Below are positions 35,746 through 43,922 of a stretch of DNA of 61,552 nt, one piece after another. Position numbers and translations under genes: made by a program. Position 1 is the first letter of the stretch. Every line of letters begins with the position of its first letter. This DNA comes from Bacteroidales bacterium (lineage in GTDB: Bacteria > Bacteroidota > Bacteroidia > Bacteroidales > UBA932): assembly GCA_017445015.1 (NCBI GenBank), contig JAFSVL010000054.1, positions 1 to 61,552 of the forward strand, read 5' to 3'. The notes beneath the pieces were generated by a model. It had not been told where the DNA came from. It ran no database searches and saw only the letters and a list, made by a program, of their open reading frames with translations.

Positions 35746-38742
35746 ATGAAAAAACTACTCCTTACTTTAACCGTTTTGGTGGCAGGCCTTCCAGCCTTTG
35801 CCCAGTATCAGGTCAGGGGTGTCATCATGGATGCCTTCGGCCCCGTGGTCGGAGCCGCCGTCCTTGAAAAAGGGACACAGAACGGTAGCGCGACCGGCAT
35901 GGACGGCGGCTTTACCCTTACCGTAACGTCACCGGACGCCATCGTCGAGGTAAGCTGCATAGGTTATGCGACGCAAAGTTTCAAGGCCGCTGAATTCCCT
36001 GCCACGGTCACGCTCGGCGAGGATACGGACTTCCTCGAAGAAGCGGTCGTCGTAGGTTACGGCACGCAGCGCGCCAAGGACCTTACCGCCCCTATCGTCA
36101 ATGTGAAGGGTGAAGAACTTGCCCGCCAGACGGCCGCCAACCCGATGTCCGCCCTTCAGGGCATGGTAAGCGGCATCCAGATTACGCAGAGCGGAGCGCC
36201 CGGTTCCGGGCCTTCGGTAAAAATCCGCGGCCTCGGTTCCATCGGCGATTACGCCAGCCCGCTTTATATCGTGGACGGCGCGTTCATGGACAACATCGAT
36301 TTCCTTTCATCCAATGATATCGAGTCCCTGACTGTGCTCAAGGATGCCTCCGCAGCCGCGATCTACGGCGTACGCGCGGCGAACGGTGTCATCATCGTCA
36401 CGACGAAAAAGGGCGAGACGGGACGTGCAAGGCTCACTTACGACGGATATGCGGGTGTACAGGTCCCCTCGAACATCATGAAGATGGCCAACACAGAACA
36501 GTACGTGGAATTGTACAATCTGGCAAAGCCGTCCACCGCACCGGCCAAGAATGCCGCCGACTATAACGGCATCAGCACGGACTGGTACGGCGAACTCGTG
36601 CATCCCGCACTGACCCATTCCCACTCCCTGGACCTCTCCGGCGGTACGGAGAAGACCAACTATTCCGTAGGTCTGAGTTACTTCTACCAGGACGGTATCA
36701 TGCGTTACACCAAGAACGACTACAACCGTCTGAACTTCCGGGCAAGGCTTGACCAGACCATGACGTCCTGGCTCAAAGTCGGTTTCAACACGGTGGTGTC
36801 CCGCCACTGGAAACAGAATCCGAACTCCGGGGTATTCTACCAGGCTTTCGTCAACCCTCCGGTTTACGGCGTCTATGACGAGGGCAACACGGATGCCTAT
36901 CCCATGCCCTTCGATTCCCCCCAACGATACGGCTATCCCAATTCCTATGGCAATCCCGTAGCCGCTGCCTATTATTACAACAGCAAGGAAAACGGGCTGC
37001 GCACCGTTTTCTCGGCTTACGCGGAAGCCACGTTCATCCCGGACAAACTGAAATTCAAGACCTCCTACAACCTTGATTTCCATTTCTACGACCGGCAGAA
37101 CTACAGTCCCGAGAATTTCGTAGGAGGCTCGCAAGGATCGTCGGTATCCAGCCTCTCCAAGACCTACGGTTACGGATTGTACCACATTATCGACAACACC
37201 CTCACCTACAGCGACAAAATCGGCCATCACGCTTTCAGCGCCATGCTGGGACAGTCCACACGGATGCAGTACAACGCCTGGATGACCGGTACGGCCCGCA
37301 ATGTGCCCGACTATGACGACGCGGCGCGTTATCTGGTAAACGGCTCTTACAGGAACCAGAACACGACGGACGGAGCCTCCCGGTACAACGGACTTTCCTT
37401 CTTCATGCGCGGCACCTACAACTACAAGGAAAAATACCTTGCGACCGTCACGTTCCGCGCGGACGGCAGTTCCAAATACCAGCAGAAATGGGGATTCTTC
37501 CCCTCTGTCGGACTGGGATGGAACATTTCCGACGAGCCCTTCATGAAGCGCCAGAAAGTCATCGACTACCTGAAGCTGCGCGCCAGCTGGGGCATGCTCG
37601 GCAATGACAACGTCCCCGCCAACGACATCAACATCACCGGAAAGCCCGGAATCGGCACGTCGGCAGTCTTCGGACAGACGGTGGTGGACGGCTCCGGCGC
37701 CCAGACCGTCTATCAGAATTATCTGAGCTGGGAAGTGGTGACCGAGGCCAACGTAGGCGCGGATTTCGCCTTCCTCGACAACCGGCTTTCCGGAGAACTC
37801 GACCTGTATCACCGCGTTACGGACAACGTAGTGTTTTACGCCCCGATCGCCACGGGAGGCGGAGTGGCGACCTTGCTTGCGAACAACGGCAAAGTGCGCA
37901 ACATGGGCGCTGAAATCGCGCTCAAATGGGCTGACAAGGCAGGCGACTTCGCCTACAACGTAGGGGTAAACGCCACCTTCAACCAGAACCGTGTCCTTGA
38001 ACTCAAGGACCGTGAAAACATCCCCGGCGGCCTCATCAACGGCGCCTATGCGACGGTAACGCAGGTCGGATATCCCATCGGCGCATTCTGGGGATACCAG
38101 GTGGACGGCGTCTTCAAGAATGACGCGCAGGCCATGCTGTCCGGACAGGACGGAGCCCAGGCCGGTCACCTGATCTACCATGACTTTGCCGGCAACGAAG
38201 ACGGTACGCCCGACGGAAAAATCACTTCCGCGGACAGAATCTATCTCGGTTCCCCCCTCCCCTGGCTCATCATGGGCATGAACTTCGGCTTCGAATGGAA
38301 GGGGCTTGACTTCTCCATGATCCTCAGCGCGAATATCGGGAACAAGATATTCAACCGCAAACGCCTCAACAAACAGGTATTCAGCGAGGGAAATTACGAC
38401 CTTGACTTCTACCAGAACTGCTGGCGTCCCGGCGCCCCCTCGAACACGTACCCTTCGCCCAAAGCCCTTACCAACTCCCTGCAGGCGCAGAGCAACAGTT
38501 TCTTTGTCGAGGACGGATCGATGCTGCGTATCGAGAACATCCAGCTCGGATATACCTTCCGCAACATCTTCAAGACCGGAAGCATCCGGGTTTACGCTTC
38601 TGCACAGCGCCCCCTGTCCCTGTTCGGATATCACGGATTTACAACCGAAATCGGCGGTTCCCCCATCGAGAACGGAATCGACGGTTCATCCGTCTATCCG
38701 ATGCAGTCCATCTACACACTCGGCCTGAACCTGAATTTCTAG
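35746..38742 (+). CDS. susC: SusC-like TonB-dependent outer-membrane transporter
   Basis: 998 aa. Signal peptide (MKKLLLTLTVLVAGLPAFAQ), a CarboxypepD_reg-like domain (VRGVIMDAFGPVVGAAVLEK), the SusC plug start (EEAVVVGYGTQRAKDLTAPI), plug (ALQGMVSGIQITQSGAPGSG, IRGLGSIGDYASPLYIVDGA) and a ~700-residue barrel ending LGLNLNF. It imports oligosaccharides across the outer membrane with the SusD lid encoded next. No sigma/anti-sigma signalling domain is present, so regulation is through a regulator elsewhere. Confidence 0.95.
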   Translation: MKKLLLTLTVLVAGLPAFAQYQVRGVIMDAFGPVVGAAVLEKGTQNGSATGMDGGFTLTVTSPDAIVEVSCIGYATQSFKAAEFPATVTLGEDTDFLEEAVVVGYGTQRAKDLTAPIVNVKGEELARQTAANPMSALQGMVSGIQITQSGAPGSGPSVKIRGLGSIGDYASPLYIVDGAFMDNIDFLSSNDIESLTVLKDASAAAIYGVRAANGVIIVTTKKGETGRARLTYDGYAGVQVPSNIMKMANTEQYVELYNLAKPSTAPAKNAADYNGISTDWYGELVHPALTHSHSLDLSGGTEKTNYSVGLSYFYQDGIMRYTKNDYNRLNFRARLDQTMTSWLKVGFNTVVSRHWKQNPNSGVFYQAFVNPPVYGVYDEGNTDAYPMPFDSPQRYGYPNSYGNPVAAAYYYNSKENGLRTVFSAYAEATFIPDKLKFKTSYNLDFHFYDRQNYSPENFVGGSQGSSVSSLSKTYGYGLYHIIDNTLTYSDKIGHHAFSAMLGQSTRMQYNAWMTGTARNVPDYDDAARYLVNGSYRNQNTTDGASRYNGLSFFMRGTYNYKEKYLATVTFRADGSSKYQQKWGFFPSVGLGWNISDEPFMKRQKVIDYLKLRASWGMLGNDNVPANDINITGKPGIGTSAVFGQTVVDGSGAQTVYQNYLSWEVVTEANVGADFAFLDNRLSGELDLYHRVTDNVVFYAPIATGGGVATLLANNGKVRNMGAEIALKWADKAGDFAYNVGVNATFNQNRVLELKDRENIPGGLINGAYATVTQVGYPIGAFWGYQVDGVFKNDAQAMLSGQDGAQAGHLIYHDFAGNEDGTPDGKITSADRIYLGSPLPWLIMGMNFGFEWKGLDFSMILSANIGNKIFNRKRLNKQVFSEGNYDLDFYQNCWRPGAPSNTYPSPKALTNSLQAQSNSFFVEDGSMLRIENIQLGYTFRNIFKTGSIRVYASAQRPLSLFGYHGFTTEIGGSPIENGIDGSSVYPMQSIYTLGLNLNF

Positions 38743-38753
38743 GAGGAAACCTT

Positions 38754-40229
38754 ATGAAAGCTATTAAAATATTCCTGACCGCAGCCACCGCGCTTTGCCT
38801 GGCTTCGTGTGACAACTTTCTTGATATACGGACAGAGGCGACCCTGCCCTCTTCCGGAATTGACTATTCCAAACCCGAGAATATTTTCCTTCCGGTGAGT
38901 GCGGCATACGCCTCGATGCGCCTCAGCGAAGGGCGGGCGCAAAACTACGTCGCCGTGATGGAAATCCCTTCAGACGATGCGGACAAAGGCAGTACCGAGG
39001 CGGACGGCCCGACTGTCCGGGAACTGGACGAATTCACCTATGGCCCCGGAAACAACAACATAGAGCAGATGTGGAACTATTTTTATGATATCGCCTCTGC
39101 AGCCAACTATGCCATTGAATCCATGGACCTCTACCAGAAGGCGATTACCTCCGAGGACGGACAGATGCAGGTTACCCAATGCCGCGGTGAGTCCAAGATC
39201 ATCCGGGCATACGCCTATTTCAACCTTGTCCGTCTGTTCGGCGACGTTCCCAAGATCGACCGCAGCATGAGTTCGACGGAACTGGCCTCTCTGGAGGTAA
39301 CTCCTGCCGCACAGATGTATGACTTCATCTACAAGGATCTTGATGATGCCATCGAAGTGTGTCCCAATGTCTTCAGCGACTACAAGAACCGCTACAACAA
39401 ATACACGGCCATGGCCCTCAAAGCCAAGGTGGCCCTCTACCGCAAAGACTGGGACGAAGCGGCGCGCATGGCGGACGCGGTCATTGCAAGCGGACGATAC
39501 TCGCTCATGAGCCATTTCCGCGATGCATTTTCCGTCGAGTTCGAGGGCGGTTCCGAATCCGTGATGGAGATTGAAAGTTCCTCCCTTTTACAGACCTCGG
39601 ACCCCCTGCCTGTATGCTACTATGGATTCATCCAGGGACCGCGCGGGAACAAGGAGCCCTTCCAGGGCTGGGGCTACAAGGTCCCTTCCACTACCCTGAT
39701 CAGTTTCTTTGACGGGCGTGCGGACAACCAGCGCAGATCCGTCACCCTGCTTGTACGCGGTGAAAACGAAAAGGATGAAATCAGTTCAAGTTGCGCGAAT
39801 CCCTATTACAACGGGAAAGTCTATACACCGAGGGAATACAACACCCGCAGTTACAATGCCTACGGTCTGGAGCACAACATGCGTCTCATACGCTATGCAG
39901 ACGTGCTGCTCATGTTCGCGGAAGCGATGGTGAGCGGTGCGGCGATTACCCCGGAATCCGGCTATACCGCGGATGCCGCCCTGAACGAGGTCCGCAACAG
40001 GGCCGGACTCGGCCCCGTCGCCGCCAGCATGGAGAACATCCAAGATGAACGCCGCGCGGAACTCGCCCTTGAAGAAAACCGCTTCTTCGACCTTGTCCGC
40101 TGGGGAAAGGCGGCCGAAGTACTCGGGCCGCTCGGATTTACCGCAGGCAAGAACGAACGCTTCCCCATTCCGGCGGCGCAGCGGGAGCTCAATCCCAATC
40201 TGCCCGCAACGCCCGGTTATACCTATTAA
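38754..40229 (+). CDS. susD: SusD-like surface glycan-binding lipoprotein
   Basis: 491 aa. Lipoprotein signal MKAIKIFLTAATALCLASC with Cys19, followed by DNFLDIRTEATLP. Tetratricopeptide-like helical core with the family marks (FNLVRLFGDVPKIDR, RNRAGLGP, RRAELALEENRFFDLVRWGK). It caps the SusC barrel and binds the polymer on the cell surface. It starts 11 nt after susC with an AGGAGG-like run. Confidence 0.95.
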   Translation: MKAIKIFLTAATALCLASCDNFLDIRTEATLPSSGIDYSKPENIFLPVSAAYASMRLSEGRAQNYVAVMEIPSDDADKGSTEADGPTVRELDEFTYGPGNNNIEQMWNYFYDIASAANYAIESMDLYQKAITSEDGQMQVTQCRGESKIIRAYAYFNLVRLFGDVPKIDRSMSSTELASLEVTPAAQMYDFIYKDLDDAIEVCPNVFSDYKNRYNKYTAMALKAKVALYRKDWDEAARMADAVIASGRYSLMSHFRDAFSVEFEGGSESVMEIESSSLLQTSDPLPVCYYGFIQGPRGNKEPFQGWGYKVPSTTLISFFDGRADNQRRSVTLLVRGENEKDEISSSCANPYYNGKVYTPREYNTRSYNAYGLEHNMRLIRYADVLLMFAEAMVSGAAITPESGYTADAALNEVRNRAGLGPVAASMENIQDERRAELALEENRFFDLVRWGKAAEVLGPLGFTAGKNERFPIPAAQRELNPNLPATPGYTY

Positions 40230-40269
40230 CAAATAACAACCCATTATTAACCTTTAAATTATTACTTCA

Positions 40270-41133
40270 ATGAAAAAAATTTTCTTGTTCGCCGCAGCCG
40301 CGATGATGGTTCTCGCCTGCGACAAAAACAATGGCGGCAACGATGGAGGCCAGACCAAGAACAAGGTTGAGACCGCCAAGGAAAATCTGGTGGCGTATCT
40401 CCCGCTTGAGTCCGAAGCCAATGCCGTTTCCGTCGGTCAGGGCATTTCGTTCGGCGCAAAGTCCGGCGCTGCCGGATTCGGCGAGGGCTTTATCGGCAAG
40501 GCTTACACCAATACCGCCGGCAACAACGACGAGGCTTACCTCAAACTCAATGTCGCCGCGACAAATGCGATCAAGTCCCTGGAGGATATCACCTTCACCG
40601 CATGGGTCAAGAACGTCGCCGACTTCCAGAAGGGCGCCATCCTTTCCATGAACGGGACAAACCCTTCCGGAGACTGGCCTGCCTTCATCGCCTATTTCGA
40701 CAACAAGAGCGCCGCAACTGACACCGATCCTGCAAAGCAGCAGGTCAATGGCCGCGTAGTCTTCGTAAGGGACGGAGCCGATGTCAATCTGTGGCTGGAC
40801 ACCTGGGATCCCGCATTCGCAAAATACGATGAGTGGTTTCAGTTTGCCTTCACGTACGACCACACTTCGGGAGACTGGGCGCTCTACATCAACGGCGCCG
40901 AGGTCAAAGCCGCAAATTTCGGGGATAAACTTCCATTCAGCCAGGCCGTACCCGCCGATTTCAACGCCTTCTACGTAGGTGGATGGGCCTCCCGTATCGA
41001 TGGTACTTCCACGGCTGACTGGCAAGGCTACTTCGCCGGTTCTCTTGATGAAATCCGCATCTACAATAAAGCGCTCAGCGCTCTGGAAATCGCATCCCTC
41101 TACACAGAGGAAGTCCTTATCGCTGCCGAATAA
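40270..41133 (+). CDS. LamG/concanavalin A-like surface lipoprotein (probable glycan-binding protein)
   Basis: 287 aa. Signal MKKIFLFAAAAMMVLAC with a lipoprotein Cys17, then an Asn/Gly-rich linker (DKNNGGNDGGQTKNK). The rest is one beta-jelly-roll of the LamG_3 type (FTAWVKNVADFQKGAIL, FTYDHTSGDWALYINGAEV, LDEIRIYNKALSALEI). The place after susCD is where surface glycan-binding proteins usually sit in these loci. No catalytic residues of a lamG-like hydrolase could be identified. A strong terminator follows 19 nt after the stop. Confidence 0.82.
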   Translation: MKKIFLFAAAAMMVLACDKNNGGNDGGQTKNKVETAKENLVAYLPLESEANAVSVGQGISFGAKSGAAGFGEGFIGKAYTNTAGNNDEAYLKLNVAATNAIKSLEDITFTAWVKNVADFQKGAILSMNGTNPSGDWPAFIAYFDNKSAATDTDPAKQQVNGRVVFVRDGADVNLWLDTWDPAFAKYDEWFQFAFTYDHTSGDWALYINGAEVKAANFGDKLPFSQAVPADFNAFYVGGWASRIDGTSTADWQGYFAGSLDEIRIYNKALSALEIASLYTEEVLIAAE

Positions 41134-41152
41134 TCGTAAATTCAATGTACCA

Positions 41153-41188
41153 GGCAGGGGGAATCATCCCCCTGCCATTTTTATTTTT
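41153..41188 (+). terminator. Rho-independent terminator in the leader of the second GH144
   Basis: GGCAGGGGGA, loop ATCA, TCCCCCTGCC is a perfect 10-bp hairpin, followed by ATTTTTATTTTT. The T-run ends 5 nt before the ATG of the next gene. No promoter fits between them, so the following gene can be reached only by read-through or by an unseen promoter upstream. Confidence 0.88.
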
Positions 41189-41193
41189 CCCAG

Positions 41194-42813
41194 ATGCACC
41201 GGATTGCCCCCCTTTTTCTTCTCTGCCTGATTTGCTCATGCTCACCGGAAAAGAAGCAGGAGCAGTTGCCGAAGTCCTTGATCCTGAACGCCTGCCTGAA
41301 CGACACCTTCATCCCTGACGGCGGTTCCCTGGGAGGTCTGCAGACCGGCGGCAATAGCTTCAAACTCAATTTCTCAAAGCCCATCGACCTGGACAAGGGA
41401 GGGGCGGAAAAAATATTTTTCTCCGGCGGGACACCGGCGGTCTCTGCCGGCGAAAACGACAAACAACTTGTCGTTACGCTCCCTGACGGCATGACGCCGC
41501 TGAAATCCTACACCTTCGCTATTTCGGCTGGCGAAGTATTCGGACTGAACCTTATCGCCGGGTACAAATGCTCGCTTGCGACAGGCCCGGACCCCGCCGA
41601 CAAATTCCCGCGCATCTCCACGGAGGAACTGCTGGACAAGGTGCAGGCGCAGACCTTCAGGTATTTCTGGGACTATGCGCACCCGGTGAGCGGCCTCTCG
41701 CGCGAGAGGCTGGGAAGCGGAGAAACCGTCACCACCGGAGGGTCGGGATTCGGAATCATGTGCATTCCGGCAGCCATCGAACGGGGATTCATCAGCCGCG
41801 AGGCCGGAGCGCAGCGGATACGGACCATCGTGGAATTCCTTTCCGGAAAGGCGGACCGTTTTCACGGCGCCTTCTCCCACTGGCTGAACGGCAGTACGGG
41901 CAAGGTCATTCCGTTCAGTTCCAACGACAACGGCGGAGACCTGGTCGAAACCGCATTTCTCGTACAGGGGCTTCTTACCGCCGCACAGTATTTCGATGCG
42001 CCTGGAGAAGAAGACATACGCAGCGGAATCGACGCCATCTGGCGCTCCGTCGAATGGGACTGGTACACCCGGGGCGGCGACATGCTTTACTGGCACTGGT
42101 CGCCGGACAAAGGCTGGGCGATGAACATGGGCATCAGAGGCTGGAATGAAGGGCTGATTGTGTACGTACTCGCCGCATCCTCTCCCACCCATCCTGTCAG
42201 CCCTGGAACTTATCATACGGGATGGGCGCACGACGGGGGTATCCGTAACGGAAAGAAATACTACGACATCACGCTTCCCCTCGGAAGCGCTTACGGCGGC
42301 CCGCTGTTCTTCACGCACTACTCTTTCCTCGGACTCGACCCGAGGAACCTCAAGGACAAGTATGCCGCTTACTGGGAACAGAATACGGCGCATGCCCGTA
42401 TCAATCATGCCTATTGCGTCGCCAATCCCGGCAAACACGCAGGCTATGGCGATCAATGCTGGGGACTCACCGCCAGCGACATCCCCGGCGGCTATGCCGC
42501 TTCCTCCCCCACCAATGACAAAGGGGTCATCGCACCCACAGCCGCCCTTTCCTCTTTCCCCTACACCCCGGAGCAAAGTCTCAAGGCACTGGAATACTTC
42601 TACTATGTCCTGGGAGACAAACTTTGGGGAGAATATGGCTTCAAGGACGCCTTCTGCATGGATAAACTATGGTTTGCGTCCTCCTATATCGCCATCGACC
42701 AAGGTCCGGTCGTCGTCATGATCGAGAATTACCGCAGCGGACTGCTGTGGAACCTGTTCATGCAGAACGCCGATGTCTCCGCCGGCCTGGATAAACTGGG
42801 CTTCACCCGATAG
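41194..42813 (+). CDS. Second GH144-type glucanase, with N-terminal Ig-like domain
   Basis: 539 aa. Lipoprotein signal (MHRIAPLFLLCLICSC). Residues ~30-130 form an Ig-like Big_5-type domain (ILNACLNDTFIPDGGSLGGL, LPDGMTPLKSYTFAISAGEV). The rest is a GH144 barrel (VTTGGSGFGIMCIPAA, NNGGDLVETAFLVQGLL, SVEWDWYTRGGDMLYWHWSP, IDQGPVVVMIENYRSGLLW) clearly related to the enzyme at 34441. It probably sits on the cell surface and cuts the polymer before import, while the first GH144 works in the periplasm; that split is inference. Expression is limited by the terminator in its leader. Confidence 0.87.
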   Translation: MHRIAPLFLLCLICSCSPEKKQEQLPKSLILNACLNDTFIPDGGSLGGLQTGGNSFKLNFSKPIDLDKGGAEKIFFSGGTPAVSAGENDKQLVVTLPDGMTPLKSYTFAISAGEVFGLNLIAGYKCSLATGPDPADKFPRISTEELLDKVQAQTFRYFWDYAHPVSGLSRERLGSGETVTTGGSGFGIMCIPAAIERGFISREAGAQRIRTIVEFLSGKADRFHGAFSHWLNGSTGKVIPFSSNDNGGDLVETAFLVQGLLTAAQYFDAPGEEDIRSGIDAIWRSVEWDWYTRGGDMLYWHWSPDKGWAMNMGIRGWNEGLIVYVLAASSPTHPVSPGTYHTGWAHDGGIRNGKKYYDITLPLGSAYGGPLFFTHYSFLGLDPRNLKDKYAAYWEQNTAHARINHAYCVANPGKHAGYGDQCWGLTASDIPGGYAASSPTNDKGVIAPTAALSSFPYTPEQSLKALEYFYYVLGDKLWGEYGFKDAFCMDKLWFASSYIAIDQGPVVVMIENYRSGLLWNLFMQNADVSAGLDKLGFTR

Positions 42814-42840
42814 AAAACGTAAAATTTTGTCACGAAAATA

Positions 42841-43054
42841 ATTTTTGTATTGTTTTGAACGGAACTGCGCCCCATTTTGCGGCGACCGAAAAAACAATGA
42901 AAAAATTACCTGCGGCACTTTTCCTGCCGTCGCCCTCCGGGCGACCCCTCCCAAAACAAGTTTTAGGCCCCTCCCTCTCATAGCCACCGAGGGTGGCACA
43001 GGCGACAAAAGTGCCGCAGGTAATTTTTCCACACTTTTAAAACAATACAAAAAT
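42841..43054. repeat. Nested inverted-repeat element in the leader of the fimbrillin-like gene
   Basis: Outer arms: ATTTTTGTATTGTTTT (42841-42856) and its exact complement 43039-43054, the latter running into the ATG. Inner arms: a perfect 22-bp pair at 42901-42922 and 43007-43028 (cores ACCTGCGGCAC / GTGCCGCAGGT). Between them lie two GC hairpins, 42929-42945 (GTCGCCC/GGGCGAC) and 42983-42997 (GCCACC/GGTGGC), and two CCCCTCCC copies. It fills the 239-nt gap and could be a MITE, an invertible segment or a structured leader. No integrase-type core is recognised. Confidence 0.8.
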
Positions 43055-43901
43055 GAAAAGAGCGAGACTATGTACGATGCTTCTGCCGGTGAGCCTGCTG
43101 GCAGGCTGTAATGAAAACGCATCTGCACCGGAGGAACCGGGGGCCGGGACAGTGCCGCTGACGCTGCATCTTGAGGCAGATTGTGGCGGAAGGGCAGTTT
43201 CCCATACGGACTATTTTATCTATGACGCCGCAGGCGTCTGCCCGCTGGAATACCATGAGCGGGTGGAAGGCGGGACATCCTGCACCGCCGTCTATGAGGG
43301 ACAGGCCGGAGACAAACGAATCGTCTGTATCGCCGGGAGTCCATATCCGTTCAATATCGATGCTCTTTCGCGTTATGACGCCATAGAAGCGCTGACGCTC
43401 TCCCTGGACGACGAGGACCCGGAAGCGCCGGTACTCACGGGGACGGCGGAAGTCAGCACGGATGCGGACGGCGAGGCGGAGACACGCATTCCCGTCACCC
43501 CCCTGCTCTGCCGTATCGAAGTGTCGCGCATCATCAATGAGATTGGCGGTTACACCCTTGTAGAAGATCCTGTACTGTATCTGCGGGATATCAACAGCGA
43601 GGTGGAATTGCTGCGCACCGGGGGCTTCCGGCAAAAGGAAACCGGGCTCTGCACGCGGAAAATAACGCTCGCACACGACATCGGGGCATCGGGCATCGAA
43701 GCGCACGCCGTCTTTCATGTCTATCCCAACGACAGCCGCGAGAACGGTGCCGGAACGCCCGCGACCGCCATTGTGCTGGAGGCTACGGTCCGCGGGGAGC
43801 GCTGCAGTTACCTGGTCCCGCTGCCCGCCTTCGGCAGAGGCGCGGTCATCAGCGCAGCCCTGACCCTCGAAAAGGAAGGTGCCGCCGCAGACTTTAATTA
43901 G
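43053..43901 (+). CDS. Fimbrillin-like (Mfa1/Mfa2-type) lipoprotein
   Basis: 282 aa. Signal MKRARLCTMLLPVSLLAGC with lipoprotein Cys19. The mature part has two beta-sandwich-like halves, an early FxxYxxxG segment (DYFIYDAAGVCPL) and a mid-chain PVTPLLCRIEVSRIINE, in the pattern of fimbrial accessory proteins of Bacteroidota (Mfa/FimA-like). It stands alone without other fimbrial genes. The ATG is part of the right outer arm of the inverted-repeat element. The family call is by eye; another surface-lipoprotein family is possible. Confidence 0.65.
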   Translation: MKRARLCTMLLPVSLLAGCNENASAPEEPGAGTVPLTLHLEADCGGRAVSHTDYFIYDAAGVCPLEYHERVEGGTSCTAVYEGQAGDKRIVCIAGSPYPFNIDALSRYDAIEALTLSLDDEDPEAPVLTGTAEVSTDADGEAETRIPVTPLLCRIEVSRIINEIGGYTLVEDPVLYLRDINSEVELLRTGGFRQKETGLCTRKITLAHDIGASGIEAHAVFHVYPNDSRENGAGTPATAIVLEATVRGERCSYLVPLPAFGRGAVISAALTLEKEGAAADFN

Positions 43902-43922
43902 GGGAAAAGCCCGGGCAGGGCG

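Noticed and set aside
36307-38634. A 775-codon open frame on the strand opposite susC
   Set aside because: It is antisense to a clear SusC gene, has no recognisable domain and is explained by GC-rich third positions. The same holds for the 584-codon frame opposite GH3 (32753-34507).
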